From Tritonibacter horizontis (GTDB taxonomy: Bacteria; Pseudomonadota; Alphaproteobacteria; Rhodobacterales; Rhodobacteraceae), in contig NZ_LPUY01000091.1 in NCBI RefSeq assembly GCF_001518015.1, positions 1-49,855 on the forward strand: a DNA stretch of 49,855 nucleotides, written 5' to 3'. Each line of letters begins with the position of its first letter. Position 1 is the first letter of the stretch. Under the pieces are notes generated by a model. That model was not told the DNA's origin and did no database searches. It was given only the letters and a program-made list of their open reading frames with translations. The position numbers and the translations under genes are program-made. This document shows positions 7,011-16,308 of this stretch, one piece after another.

Positions 7011-10000
7011 GTCACCAGGGCCAGCACCGCCATCCCGCCAAGACAGAGCAACAGCGCCGCGCGCAACGGCTCCGCCCCGTTTGCGATTGGAAACACCTGC
7101 GCCAGCAACGGGTTGAGCCGCCCGGTCGCCATGGTCTGGCCCAGTGTCAGCGCCAGCCAGGCCAGCTGCGCCAGGCCGCCCATCGCCATCAGGGCGCGCA
7201 ACCGGCGGGCCCCGACGCGACGATGGCCGCGGGCTAGGCTGCGCCTGATCGACTGCATCGGTCGCGCCACATCCGCCTGAATGGCCACCAGCGCCGGCAC
7301 CACGAGAAGCACCAGGAACATGCCGAACCCGAGGCCATAGACCAGCGTGATCACCGTTGGCTTCAGAAACTGCGCCTGTTGAGAGCTTTCATACATCAGC
7401 GGCGCCAGACCCAGCACCGTGGTCAAGGTCGTCAGCATCACCGGCCGCAACCGGTCCGAGGCGCCGTCGATGATCGACGGGATCAGGCCACGCTCTGCGG
7501 CATATTCATCGATGGTCGACACCAGAACGATGGAATCGTTGATGATGATCCCGGTCATCCCCAGCAGGCCGACCACGGTGAACATGCTCATCGGCAGGTC
7601 CCACAGGTGGTGACCCCAGATCGTGCCGACCAGCCCAAAGGGGATGATCGCCATCACCACAAGCGGCCGCGTCCAGCTGGAGAAGATCCAGCACAGCACC
7701 AGGTAGATCCCCGCCAGACAGAGCACCAGACCGTTCATCGCATCGGTGAGGAACTCGTCCTCCTGCTCGCTGAGGCCGGAGAGCCGGTATTCGCCCTGCC
7801 GCTCCTCGGCGATTTTAGGCAGGATCTCGGTTTCCAGCGCCTCCATGATCGCCTCGGCCTGCACCGGGTCATCCTCGGAAAGGTCCCCGGTGACAGAGAT
7901 CAGCCGCACGCCGTTTTCGCGCCGGACGGTGGAAAACCCGGTGCGTTGGGTCACGGTGACGATATCGGCCAGCGGCACATAGATGCCAGAGGGCGCGCGC
8001 ATCTGGGTGCGTTCCAGAAAATCCGCCGTCAGCTCTCCCTTTGGCAGCTCGACCCGGATGGTGGCAGAGCGCGGCCCGTCCGGGTAGGTTGCCGCTTCGA
8101 TCCCGTTCAGACGGCGGCGCAGGGCCTGGCCAAGGCTTTCGATGGTGAAGTTCAGCGCCTGCCCCTGCGGCGTCAGGTCGAGCACCAGCTCTTCCTTGTC
8201 ATAGGCGAGGTTGTCCTCCACCGCCGAGACCTCAGGGTAGCGGGACACGGCTGTCTTCAGGTCTTCGGCGGCGGCCTTGAGGGTGGCGACATCGGCGCCA
8301 TAAAACTGCACGTCGAGCGCATCGCCACCGGGGCCGGAGCGCCAGCCACGGAAAGAGACGACTTCGGTCAGCGGCAATTGCACCACCCGGTCCTGCAACT
8401 CGCCAACAAAGGCAAAGCTGGAATAGGGCCGCAGATCGGCGTCGATCAGTTCGATCGCGATGCCGCCCAACAGGTCGCTGTCCTTGGTTTCCGTGCCCGC
8501 CAGTCCGCGCCCGGTGTTGCCACCGATCTCGGCCATGACGAAATCGACCGGGTTGCGACCGTGGCGTTCCTCGTATTCGGCGCCCAGCTCTTCGACGGCG
8601 CGCTGGAATTCCCGCATCTGTTGCAGGGTGTCGGCGCGGGTGGCGCCTTCGACCATGGCGAAATTGCCGGACACAGAGGCCTGTTCCGGCGCATTGAAGA
8701 ACCGCCAGGTGACATCGCCGGCGATGAACAGGGCCATCTGGCTGGCCAGCAGCACAAAGGCCCCCGCGACCACCACGTAGCGGGCCCGGACCACACCGGC
8801 CATCAGCGGGCGGAACAGGGCTTCACGGCACCAGCGAAAGCCCCGGTTCACCACCCGGTTGGGGGCATCATACCAGTGTTGCTCGCTGCTGTGGGCCAGC
8901 GCATGGGCCATGTGGTTCGGCAGGATCAAAAAGCATTCCATCAGGCTCGCGGCGAGAACGGCGATCACCGTATAGGGGATGTCGCCGATCAGACTGCCAA
9001 AACGCCCCCCGATGGAGGTGAGGCCGAAGAAAGCGATGATCGTGGTCAGCGTGGCGGCAAATACCGGCATCGCCATCCGGCGGGCAGCGTTTTCGGCGGC
9101 CACCACCGGGGTTTCCCCCAGCCTGCGGACCCGGAAATCGGCATGTTCCCCCACCACGATGGCATCATCCACCACGATCCCAAGGGTGATGATCAGGCCA
9201 AAGAGCGAAATCATGTTGATGGTCAGCCCGCCGATATACATCAGCGCAATGGCCGCGAACATCGCCGCCGGAATCCCGGCGGCCACCCAAAAGGCAATGC
9301 GCGCGTTGAGGAACAGGAACAGCAGGATCACCACCAGACCCAGACCCATCAGACCGTTGTCCACCAGGATATCAAGCCGCCCGGTGATCGCCTCCGCGCG
9401 GGTGCGGATCAGGGAAATCTCCACCCCCTGCGGCAGCGAGGGGTTCATCTGGGTCACGACCTCCTGCACCTGGCGCTGGATCTTGATCGCATCGCCCTTG
9501 TCAGAGCGGTCGACCCGGATCGACATCGCCGGGTTGGGGCCGACGAAATAGCTGCGCTGGCGGTCGACGCCTTCGACCCGGATGCGGGCGACATCGCCGA
9601 TGGTGAGGGCCGAGCCGTCTGCTTCGGAGCGCAGAACCACCGCCTCCAGCTCGTCGGCGCTGCGTTTCTGGGTGCCGGTGCGCACCCGCGCATTGGCGCC
9701 CTCGACCTCGCCCGCCGGGTTGATCTCGACCTCGGCGGCGATGACAGAGGCGATCTCGGCCATGGTGATGTCATGGGCGATGAGCTGGCTCGACGGGACC
9801 TCGACGATGGTGCGCGGGGCGGCGACGCCGCGAATGGTGGTGCGGGTGACACCGACCTCAAACAGCCGCAGGATCAGCTCGTCCGCCAGCAGGCCCAATT
9901 GCTGCGCCCCGACGGGTCCGGTGATGACCACATCGGTGACCCGGTCCCGCCAGACGGCGCGTTCGACCTCCGGGTCCTCGGCCTCTTCGGGCAGGGTGCT

Positions 10001-10375
10001 GACCGCATCGACCGCGCTTTGGACATCATCCGCCGCCCGGGCCATGTCCCAGCCGGGTTCAAAGTCGATGTCGATCACCGCGCGGCCTTCGCGCGAGGAG
10101 GCGGAGGTGGTTTCCACCCCTTCCACCGCCAGCAGCGCCGGTTCCAGCGCCTGTACGATGGCACTGTCCACGTCCTCCGGGCCGGCCCCGTCCCAGACCA
10201 CGGTGACATCAACGGATTCAACGATCACATCGGGAAAGAACTGCGCCCGCATGTTGGGAATCGCCGCCGCACCGAGGATCAACAGCAACATCAGCAGCAA
10301 ATTCGCCGCCGTCCGGTGACGGGTGAAATAGCTCAGGATGCCACCGCTTGCGCTGGACTGTGAAGAAGACGCCAT
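6956..10375 (-). CDS. RND multidrug efflux permease, HAE1-like (inner membrane)
   Basis: The 1139-residue product has the two-fold RND architecture: an N-terminal helix (LLLMLLLILGAAAI), a large periplasmic loop, TM2-6, then the repeat with a second loop and TM8-12. The proton-relay aspartate pair is visible in TM4 (LGIVVDDAIVVGEH), as is the matching second-half segment TGIIINDSIVLV. It exports hydrophobic or amphiphilic compounds by proton antiport with the adaptor encoded immediately upstream. No TolC-like outer-membrane gene is adjacent, so a shared channel is presumably used. It lies 96 bases downstream of the adaptor on the same strand, and its last codons overlap the NUDIX gene on the opposite strand. 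Confidence 0.95.
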   Translation of the reverse strand: MASSSQSSASGGILSYFTRHRTAANLLLMLLLILGAAAIPNMRAQFFPDVIVESVDVTVVWDGAGPEDVDSAIVQALEPALLAVEGVETTSASSREGRAVIDIDFEPGWDMARAADDVQSAVDAVSTLPEEAEDPEVERAVWRDRVTDVVITGPVGAQQLGLLADELILRLFEVGVTRTTIRGVAAPRTIVEVPSSQLIAHDITMAEIASVIAAEVEINPAGEVEGANARVRTGTQKRSADELEAVVLRSEADGSALTIGDVARIRVEGVDRQRSYFVGPNPAMSIRVDRSDKGDAIKIQRQVQEVVTQMNPSLPQGVEISLIRTRAEAITGRLDILVDNGLMGLGLVVILLFLFLNARIAFWVAAGIPAAMFAAIALMYIGGLTINMISLFGLIITLGIVVDDAIVVGEHADFRVRRLGETPVVAAENAARRMAMPVFAATLTTIIAFFGLTSIGGRFGSLIGDIPYTVIAVLAASLMECFLILPNHMAHALAHSSEQHWYDAPNRVVNRGFRWCREALFRPLMAGVVRARYVVVAGAFVLLASQMALFIAGDVTWRFFNAPEQASVSGNFAMVEGATRADTLQQMREFQRAVEELGAEYEERHGRNPVDFVMAEIGGNTGRGLAGTETKDSDLLGGIAIELIDADLRPYSSFAFVGELQDRVVQLPLTEVVSFRGWRSGPGGDALDVQFYGADVATLKAAAEDLKTAVSRYPEVSAVEDNLAYDKEELVLDLTPQGQALNFTIESLGQALRRRLNGIEAATYPDGPRSATIRVELPKGELTADFLERTQMRAPSGIYVPLADIVTVTQRTGFSTVRRENGVRLISVTGDLSEDDPVQAEAIMEALETEILPKIAEERQGEYRLSGLSEQEDEFLTDAMNGLVLCLAGIYLVLCWIFSSWTRPLVVMAIIPFGLVGTIWGHHLWDLPMSMFTVVGLLGMTGIIINDSIVLVSTIDEYAAERGLIPSIIDGASDRLRPVMLTTLTTVLGLAPLMYESSQQAQFLKPTVITLVYGLGFGMFLVLLVVPALVAIQADVARPMQSIRRSLARGHRRVGARRLRALMAMGGLAQLAWLALTLGQTMATGRLNPLLAQVFPIANGAEPLRAALLLCLGGMAVLALVTYVIGALGGVRGSSRQAA

Positions 10376-10471
10376 GCACGTTCACCTGTTGGCTTCAGCC
10401 GGCGCCAACGCGGCAACCGGGGCCGCGCTGGCGCGGCTGGGGACAAGGATGGGGGCCGGGACGGAAGTGTC

Positions 10472-11947
10472 TCAGCCGCCCATGTTGCTCTCGATGCGCG
10501 TGACCAGTGCCGCCGGCACCTTGGGCTGGGTCAGCTGGCTCAACACGCGGGTCTTGACCTCGCTCGGCATGCGGCCGTTGTCCTCGACAAAGGCGACCAG
10601 ACGGGCGCGGTGTTCCGATGTCAGTTCGATCAGGTCGGGGGCCGGGTCCGGGGCGGCCGTGGCATTTTCAGCCCCCTGCGTCAGCGGCCGGACCTTGATC
10701 CCTTCGCCCAGCAGCGGCGTGCGCCCGACAACCACCTGCTGACCGTCCAGCCCATCGCCGCGCACCAGAATGTCATCGCCCTGGCGGCGCACCAGTTCCA
10801 CCGTCAACTCCCGCAGCCGGTTTTCTGCGCCCAGGACCAGAACGGTCTGGCGCGAATCCATCGCGGAGGAAGGCAAGCGCACCAGATCGGGGATGGCCGG
10901 TTCCCGCACCGTGACCGTGACAAAATCGCCCGGCTTGAACCCGGCAGAGGCCTGCATGGCGGCATAGATCAGGCGGCCCGATTGCCCGTCCCCCACTGCG
11001 CCGCTGGCCCGCGCCAGGGTGCCCTCGGCGCTGATGCCCGCGCCGGCCGCATCCAGCGTTACGGTGACATCTGCCGGGATCAGGCGGCCGGCATCGTCCA
11101 GAAGCCGGGCATATTGCGTGGTCGACACACGAAAGGCGACCTCCAGCTGGTCCGGGTCCACCAGCTGCGCGAGGATTTCATTGGCCGACACCAGACGGCC
11201 CTCGACCAGCGACACCGATTGCAGCGTGCCGGTAAAGGGCGCGGTGATCGTGGTGTCGTCCAGATCGCGCTGCGCCTCGTCGAGCGCGATCTGGGCGCGC
11301 GACACCAGGGTCCGCGCCTGATCTACCCGCGCCTCGGCCTGGCTGACGGCCTGCCGCCGGGTCAGCACCGACTGGCGGGCCTGGGTGGCGGTCAGCTCGG
11401 CGGCTTCGACCAGCGCCTCGGTGCCGACCCCACGGGCCTTCAGATCGACCTGTCGCTGATACGCCCGCTCCTGCAACTCCGCCTGCGACTGCGCGGTTGC
11501 CAGCTCGTCCCCGGCCAGCTCCAGCGCCCGTTCGGCATCCCGGCTTTCGGCGCGGGCGTCCATCATGTCCGCCTCGGCCCGCTGCACCGTGGCCTCGGCG
11601 TCGGCCTTGTCGATTTCAACCAGCACATCGCCGGCCGCAACCGCGCCGCCGTCCTGGAAACTGGGGGCAAGAGAGATCACGCGCCCCGACACCGCCGCCC
11701 GCAGCTCCAGCGTGCGGCGGCTTTCGATGCGGCCAAACCCGACCAGTTCGGGCCGTTCGGCGTTCAATTCGGCGGTGACGACATTGACTGCAAAGACCCG
11801 TTCCCGCGCAGGGGGCGCGCGGCGCTCCTGCGAGAGGCTTTGTTGCACGGCAGCGCTGATCAAAAACGCCGCATAGAGCCCAAGCGCCGCTGTAACCGCC
11901 AGCAGAAACAGCCCCATTACGCTGTGTCGCAGAAAACGCATTTTCAT
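10472..11947 (-). CDS. RND efflux periplasmic adaptor (membrane fusion protein)
   Basis: The 491-residue adaptor has an N-terminal membrane anchor (about residues 9-34) and a lipoyl-like half-motif (ELRAAVSGRVISLAP then GGAVAAGDVLVEID). A long alpha-helical hairpin follows (about 110-215, rich in Ala/Gln/Glu), then the second lipoyl half (TITAPFTGTLQSVSLVEG) and beta-barrel domains. It links the inner-membrane permease to an outer-membrane channel. A C-terminal extension of about 60 residues after the barrel (from TSEHRARLVAF to the end) looks helical and is longer than in typical AcrA-type adaptors. It is the first gene of the pair; a start two codons later is also possible. Confidence 0.93.
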   Translation of the reverse strand: MKMRFLRHSVMGLFLLAVTAALGLYAAFLISAAVQQSLSQERRAPPARERVFAVNVVTAELNAERPELVGFGRIESRRTLELRAAVSGRVISLAPSFQDGGAVAAGDVLVEIDKADAEATVQRAEADMMDARAESRDAERALELAGDELATAQSQAELQERAYQRQVDLKARGVGTEALVEAAELTATQARQSVLTRRQAVSQAEARVDQARTLVSRAQIALDEAQRDLDDTTITAPFTGTLQSVSLVEGRLVSANEILAQLVDPDQLEVAFRVSTTQYARLLDDAGRLIPADVTVTLDAAGAGISAEGTLARASGAVGDGQSGRLIYAAMQASAGFKPGDFVTVTVREPAIPDLVRLPSSAMDSRQTVLVLGAENRLRELTVELVRRQGDDILVRGDGLDGQQVVVGRTPLLGEGIKVRPLTQGAENATAAPDPAPDLIELTSEHRARLVAFVEDNGRMPSEVKTRVLSQLTQPKVPAALVTRIESNMGG

Positions 11948-12022
11948 CCCTTTCGGCAGGCCCGGCTCCGGTCGGAAATTAGCACATCTCGGACATGTTA
12001 CGCGGTTATTTGCAGCCGTGGA

Positions 12023-12565
12023 TCACTTCCGTCGCAAATGTTCGTCAAGTCTGGGCATTATTTCGACGAAATTGCAGGGCCTGTGGCGAAAATCAAGCTG
12101 TTTGAGCAGGATCTCGTCCCAGGCGTCCTTGCAGGCGCCGGGGCTGCCAGGCAGTGCAAAGAGATAGGTCCCGCCCGCGACGCCGCCCGTGGCCCGCGAT
12201 TGCACCGCTGACGTGCCGATTTTCTGCATCGATACCCAGGTGAACACAGTCCCGAAGGCGTCGATTTCCTTTTCATAGACGTCACGATGCGCCTCGACCG
12301 TGACATCGCGCCCGGTCAGGCCGGTGCCGCCGGTCGAGATCACCACATCGACCTCGGGATCCTGCACCCAGAGGCGCAATTGGGCGGCGATCTGGTCCCG
12401 TTCGTCGGGCAGGATCCTGCGGTCGGCAAGGACATGCCCTGCAGCCGTCAGCCGATCCACCAGCACCTGCCCGGAGCGATCCTCGGCCAGGCTGCGACTG
12501 TCGGACACGGTGAGGATGGCAATCCGGACCGGGATGAAATCCTTGCTGTCATCAATGCGTGACAT
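12023..12565 (-). CDS. moaB: MoaB/Mog-type molybdopterin biosynthesis protein
   Basis: The 180-residue protein belongs to the MoaB/MogA fold (MPT-binding), with RIAILTVSDSRS at the N-terminus, the substrate-binding STGGTGLTGRDVT near residues 76-88 and LFALPGSPGACKDAW. It is expected to adenylylate molybdopterin, the step before molybdenum insertion; in MoaB-type proteins this activity is retained in some species and absent in others. The start is the ATG at 12565, 4 bases after the LysE stop; upstream codons to 12613 overlap that gene and are not conserved-looking. It is the last gene of the UDG-phosphoesterase-LysE-moaB run. moaD and moaE are at 26-27 kb. Confidence 0.93.
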   Translation of the reverse strand: MSRIDDSKDFIPVRIAILTVSDSRSLAEDRSGQVLVDRLTAAGHVLADRRILPDERDQIAAQLRLWVQDPEVDVVISTGGTGLTGRDVTVEAHRDVYEKEIDAFGTVFTWVSMQKIGTSAVQSRATGGVAGGTYLFALPGSPGACKDAWDEILLKQLDFRHRPCNFVEIMPRLDEHLRRK

Positions 12566-12569
12566 GGGG

Positions 12570-13193
12570 TCAGGCCCTTTCCAAAAGCGCCAGCCGCAGG
12601 GCGAGGCCAGCAAAAATTCCAGCCGTCAGGCGGCGCATCCAGCGACCGGCGCGATGGCCGCCGGCAAAAACCGCCCGCGCCCGCCCGGCAAAGACGCCGA
12701 TGCCGCCGTTCACCAGCACGCCGCCAAGGCCGATGATCGCCCCGAAGACCAGAAACTGGCCCAGCACCGACCCCGCCTCGGGGCGCAGGAATTGCGGCAC
12801 GAAGGCCAGCACGAACAAGATCACCTTGGGGTTGGTCAGGCTGACCATCAGCCCGGCGCGAAAGGCCCGTGCGGCGGGCACCACCGCCCCCGGCGCATCC
12901 GCCGCGCCCGGATCGCGGATCGCTCCCCAGGCCAGATACAGGAGATAACCGACCCCGACCCAGCGGATCACATCGAACAGGCCGGGCAGGGCCGCGACCG
13001 CAGCTGCCACCCCCAGACCGGCCAGCGCCACATGCGCCATGCCGCCAAAGGCCACGCCAAGACTGGCGGCGATCGCCGAACGGGGGCCGGATTTCAATCC
13101 CTGCCCCAGGCAGAACATCATATCCGCTCCGGGGGTGATATTGAGCGCAAGCGCCGCCGGCACAAAGGCCACAAGGGTAGAGATTGCGATCAC
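12570..13193 (-). CDS. LysE/RhtB family exporter
   Basis: The 207-residue inner-membrane protein has about six hydrophobic segments and family landmarks: NITPGADMMFCLGQGLKSGPRSAIAASLGVAFG near the N-terminus and FRAGLMVSLTNPKVILFVLAFVPQF in the middle. It should export an amino acid or related metabolite, substrate unknown. The GTG start at 13193 overlaps the TGA of the upstream metallophosphoesterase (GTGA), which implies translational coupling; longer in-frame starts upstream would lie inside that gene. moaB follows after 4 bases. Confidence 0.9.
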   Translation of the reverse strand: MIAISTLVAFVPAALALNITPGADMMFCLGQGLKSGPRSAIAASLGVAFGGMAHVALAGLGVAAAVAALPGLFDVIRWVGVGYLLYLAWGAIRDPGAADAPGAVVPAARAFRAGLMVSLTNPKVILFVLAFVPQFLRPEAGSVLGQFLVFGAIIGLGGVLVNGGIGVFAGRARAVFAGGHRAGRWMRRLTAGIFAGLALRLALLERA

Positions 13194-13789
13194 AGGGCCA
13201 CCTCGAACCAGTTCGGCGTCGGGCCGAGGTTGGCGCAATGCGTTTTGCCGATCTCGCCCCGGTAGCCCCAGCAATCATGCACATGACCAAAAAGGGCAAG
13301 CCGTGGCTGCACCCGTTCGATCACCGCGCGGATGCTGTCCGACCCGATGGAGAGCCCGGCCGACGTGGTGTCGCCGGCGCCGGTGGGCGGCGAATGGGTC
13401 ACCAGGATGTCGACCTCTTCCGCCTGCGCCAGCACGCGCGCGGCGGCCTCGTCCGACAGGTCAAAGGACCAGTCGCCAAAGGGAGTTTCCGGGATGCCGC
13501 CCCCCAGCCCGAAAATCCGCAGCCCTTCGACCAGGGCCGCCTGCCCGTGCAGCACCGTCATCGACGGCAAGGCACAGCCGCGCAGCTCCTCGATGCTCTC
13601 GGCGTTGCCGGGCACCACCACCATGGGCGCCGCGATCCCCGCCAGCATCTCCATCGCGCGGGGCAAGCCCTGCCGCATGTTGCAAAAGTCCCCGGCGCCA
13701 ATGACCAGATCGGCCTTAACACTGGCGGCCACCAGATCCGCCGCCAGCGGAGCAACCAGATGCAGATCGGAGAATGCGAGGATTTTCAT
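13190..13789 (-). CDS. Metallophosphoesterase (calcineurin-like)
   Basis: The 199-residue product carries the metallophosphatase signatures in order: FSDLHL (Asp-x-His) at the N-terminus, GAGDFCN (GDxxN-like), VVPGNAE (GNxE, rather than the usual GNHD/E), THSPP and FGHVHDCWG (GHxH). It is a cytoplasmic, metal-dependent phosphoesterase of unknown substrate. The ATG at 13789 was chosen over TTG at 13795 because AAAGG lies 8 bases upstream of it. It follows the uracil-DNA glycosylase closely and overlaps the LysE start. Confidence 0.88.
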   Translation of the reverse strand: MKILAFSDLHLVAPLAADLVAASVKADLVIGAGDFCNMRQGLPRAMEMLAGIAAPMVVVPGNAESIEELRGCALPSMTVLHGQAALVEGLRIFGLGGGIPETPFGDWSFDLSDEAAARVLAQAEEVDILVTHSPPTGAGDTTSAGLSIGSDSIRAVIERVQPRLALFGHVHDCWGYRGEIGKTHCANLGPTPNWFEVAL

Positions 13790-13804
13790 CGCCAAAGCCT
13801 TTCT

Positions 13805-14572
13805 CTAGTTCAAGCCGTTCAGCCGCGCCCTGAGGTCCAGCAGATCGGCCCAGGCCTGCCGCTTGGCCCGTCCCTGTCGCAGCAGATAGTCGGGATGCAG
13901 CATCGGCAACACCGGTTTGCCCCAGGCCTCGGCCCATTGGCCGCGCAACCGCGTGATACCGCGTTTTCCCAGCGCCGCCTGACAGGAGAGATCGCCCATC
14001 AGAACCAGCACATCCGGCTGCGCCAGCGCCACATGCCGTTCCAGAAACGGCACCAGCATCGCGATCTCTGCCGGCAGCGGGTCACGGTTCTGCGGTGGCC
14101 GCCAGGGCAGCACATTGGTGATATAGACGTTCTTGTCCCGCCCCAGGTCGATGGCGGCCAGCATCCGGTCGAGCAGCTGACCCGCGGCACCCACGATCGG
14201 TTTGCCCTGTAGATCCTCGTCCCGCCCCGGCGCGTCACCGATGATCATCACCCGCGCCCCGGCCTGACCGTCGCTGAACACCAGATTGCGGGCGCCGCGT
14301 TTCAGCTCGCAATGGGCAAACCCCTCAAGCGCGGCGCGCAACCCCGGCAGGGCGGTGGCCGCCGCGGCGGCCTTGCGAGCCTCGGCGACGGGATCGACCT
14401 CCCTGGGTTTGACCGGCGTCGGCGCGGCGGCCGCACCACGGGCGGGCTTTGGCTTGTGATCTTCCAGCGCATAGCGGTCGACAGGCGCGTCCAGCATGGC
14501 CTCGGTCGCGCCAAGCTCCACCTGCCACTCCAACAGCGCCTTCGCGCTCCAATAATCCAGCTCCGATTCCAT
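13805..14572 (-). CDS. Uracil-DNA glycosylase, family 4-like, lacking most Fe-S ligands
   Basis: The 255-residue protein has an Ala/Pro-rich N-terminal stretch (about 1-75) and then a family 4-type domain. Landmarks are [22 protein letters not shown] (residues 111-131), [17 protein letters not shown] and the C-terminal HPDYLLRQ loop. It should remove uracil from DNA to start base excision repair. Classical family 4 enzymes bind a 4Fe-4S cluster with four cysteines; aligning by motif, those positions here are F85, C88, W157 and L173, so three of four are missing. Motif 1 is GDAPG instead of GEAPG/GEGPG. The start is the ATG at 14572. It heads a minus-strand operon and is divergent from pyrB. 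Confidence 0.9.
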   Translation of the reverse strand: MESELDYWSAKALLEWQVELGATEAMLDAPVDRYALEDHKPKPARGAAAAPTPVKPREVDPVAEARKAAAAATALPGLRAALEGFAHCELKRGARNLVFSDGQAGARVMIIGDAPGRDEDLQGKPIVGAAGQLLDRMLAAIDLGRDKNVYITNVLPWRPPQNRDPLPAEIAMLVPFLERHVALAQPDVLVLMGDLSCQAALGKRGITRLRGQWAEAWGKPVLPMLHPDYLLRQGRAKRQAWADLLDLRARLNGLN

Positions 14573-14693
14573 GGTGCCTACAGTAGCCCCTTGCGACACA
14601 AAGGAAAATGCCCCTTCGCAGCATGAACCTGCGATACATATCCAGATCCTGACCCGCCCGAGCGCCGCAGATCGGCGCGACATGCCCCGCCGC

Positions 14694-14722
14694 TTGCCCC
14701 AAATGCGCCGCCCTCCTATAAG
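14694..14722 (+). promoter_or_regulatory. Candidate sigma-70-type promoter for pyrB
   Basis: TTGCCC at 14694-14699 and TATAAG at 14717-14722 are separated by exactly 17 bases and lie about 25 bases upstream of the pyrB ATG. Both boxes deviate by one or two bases from the consensus. The leader between them and the ATG would be short, leaving little room for an attenuator. Confidence 0.5.
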
Positions 14723-14747
14723 GGCCGAAACAGCGCGGAGTTCGCCC

Positions 14748-15707
14748 ATGCAGCCCCCCTCTTTCGACCAGCGCCACCTCCTCGGGATCGAGCCGCTGCA
14801 CCCCCATGAAATCACGGCGATTCTGGATCTGGCCGAGACCTATGTGGCGCTGAACCGGCAGACGGAGAAACACTCCGACGCGCTGGCCGGGCTCACCCAG
14901 GTCAATATGTTCTTTGAAAACTCCACCCGCACCCAGGCCAGTTTTGAACTGGCGGGCAAACGTCTGGGCGCGGATGTCATGAACATGGCGATGCAGGCCT
15001 CCTCGATCAAAAAGGGCGAAACCCTGATCGACACCGCGATGACGCTGAACGCCATGCACCCGGATCTGCTGGTGGTGCGCCACCCGCATTCCGGCGCGGT
15101 CGATCTTTTGGCGCAAAAGGTGCACTGCGCGGTGCTGAACGCCGGCGACGGGCGGCACGAACACCCGACCCAGGCGCTGCTGGATGCGCTGACCATCCGG
15201 CGCGCCAAGGGGCGTCTGCACCGGCTCAATATTGCGATCTGCGGCGATATCGCCCACTCCCGCGTGGCGCGGTCAAACCTGATCCTGCTGGGAAAGATGG
15301 AAAACCGCATCCGCCTGATTGGCCCGCCAACGCTGGTGCCACAGCAATTCGCCGAGTTTGGTGCCGAGATCTACGATGACATGCGCGAGGGGCTGAAAGA
15401 CGTCGATGTCGTGATGATGCTGCGCCTGCAAAAGGAGCGGATGGATGGCGGGTTCATCCCGTCCGAACGCGAATATTTCTACCGCTACGGGCTGGATGCG
15501 GACAAGCTGGCGCTGGCCAAGCCCGACGCCATCGTGATGCATCCCGGCCCGATGAATCGCGGCGTCGAGATCGACGGCACCATCGCCGACGACATCAAAC
15601 GCTCGGTGATCCAGGAACAGGTGGAAATGGGCGTTGCGGTGCGCATGGCGGCGATGGATCTTCTGGCCCGCAACCTGCGGCGCGCACGACAGGCGGAGGC
15701 CCGCTGA
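14748..15707 (+). CDS. pyrB: Aspartate carbamoyltransferase catalytic chain
   Basis: The 319-residue enzyme condenses carbamoyl phosphate and aspartate, the committed step of pyrimidine synthesis. The carbamoyl phosphate-binding FENSTRT, the HPTQ motif ([11 protein letters not shown]), [13 protein letters not shown] and the C-terminal [11 protein letters not shown] are all present, so it appears active. No pyrI regulatory gene is adjacent; instead a membrane-anchored unknown and a degenerate dihydroorotase follow. In pseudomonads PyrB works in a complex with an inactive dihydroorotase, and the same may hold here (inference). The ATG at 14748 gives the standard N-terminus. Confidence 0.96.
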   Translation: MQPPSFDQRHLLGIEPLHPHEITAILDLAETYVALNRQTEKHSDALAGLTQVNMFFENSTRTQASFELAGKRLGADVMNMAMQASSIKKGETLIDTAMTLNAMHPDLLVVRHPHSGAVDLLAQKVHCAVLNAGDGRHEHPTQALLDALTIRRAKGRLHRLNIAICGDIAHSRVARSNLILLGKMENRIRLIGPPTLVPQQFAEFGAEIYDDMREGLKDVDVVMMLRLQKERMDGGFIPSEREYFYRYGLDADKLALAKPDAIVMHPGPMNRGVEIDGTIADDIKRSVIQEQVEMGVAVRMAAMDLLARNLRRARQAEAR

Positions 15708-15710
15708 GCG

Positions 15711-16256
15711 ATGTCCAACGTGATCGAACTGCCCAAAGGTGGCCGGGATCAGGTCCTGATCTTTGCCCTCGACATGCCGCCCGAACAGGCGAAATTCCTG
15801 CGTGACGAAGAGGGCGCATTGGCGCAGGTGCTGGGCGTGGACAGCCTTGATCTGGCGCAGGCCGAGATTTTCCCGGTCGAGGACCTCGAAGGGTTGGGGC
15901 TGCTGGGGTATCTGCGTGACGGGCTTGCGGTTTCTGAGGCGGACCTGTCGCAGCACGGTCTGGCGCTCGACAATGTGGCCGGCTGGGTTCTGGTCCTGCG
16001 CGGGCGCGCCTTTGCGGCCCGCCTGGAGGAGCAGGCCGTGCGGCTGACCCCGGCCGCGCCGCTGTCGCTGGTGGCGCGACTTGGCGAGACACGGACCAAC
16101 TGGAGCGCGCCGACGCCGCTGCACAGTGACAGCGCAGAGCCCAGGCTGCGCCATGCCCCGCGAGCCGCCCGCAGCCGCGCCCGGCGCATCGGCGCGACGA
16201 TTTTTGCGGTGGTGATGGCCGCGCTCTGTCTTCTGATCTGGGCGCTGGCCACATGA
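15711..16256 (+). CDS. Unknown protein with C-terminal membrane anchor, between pyrB and the dihydroorotase gene
   Basis: The 181-residue product is not recognised. Residues 1-150 form a soluble, acidic N-terminal region (FALDMPPEQAKFLRDEEGAL, then repeated short beta-like stretches) and a basic linker (RHAPRAARSRARRIG). The linker is followed by a single hydrophobic segment of about 18 residues at the extreme C-terminus (IFAVVMAALCLLIWALA). The layout is that of a tail-anchored inner-membrane protein with its domain in the cytoplasm. The ATG comes 3 bases after the pyrB stop, and the dihydroorotase homologue begins 52 bases after its end. It is therefore co-transcribed with pyrimidine genes and may tether or modulate their products; that is inference. 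Confidence 0.85.
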   Translation: MSNVIELPKGGRDQVLIFALDMPPEQAKFLRDEEGALAQVLGVDSLDLAQAEIFPVEDLEGLGLLGYLRDGLAVSEADLSQHGLALDNVAGWVLVLRGRAFAARLEEQAVRLTPAAPLSLVARLGETRTNWSAPTPLHSDSAEPRLRHAPRAARSRARRIGATIFAVVMAALCLLIWALAT

Positions 16257-16308
16257 GTGCCCGGCGCCGCCCCGCCCGCCCCACCGACATGACGAAGGAC
16301 CCGGCCTG

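Noticed and set aside
7379-10363. A 994-codon plus-strand frame opposite the RND permease
   Set aside because: It mirrors the permease coding strand, contains no recognisable domain and has shadow-type composition.
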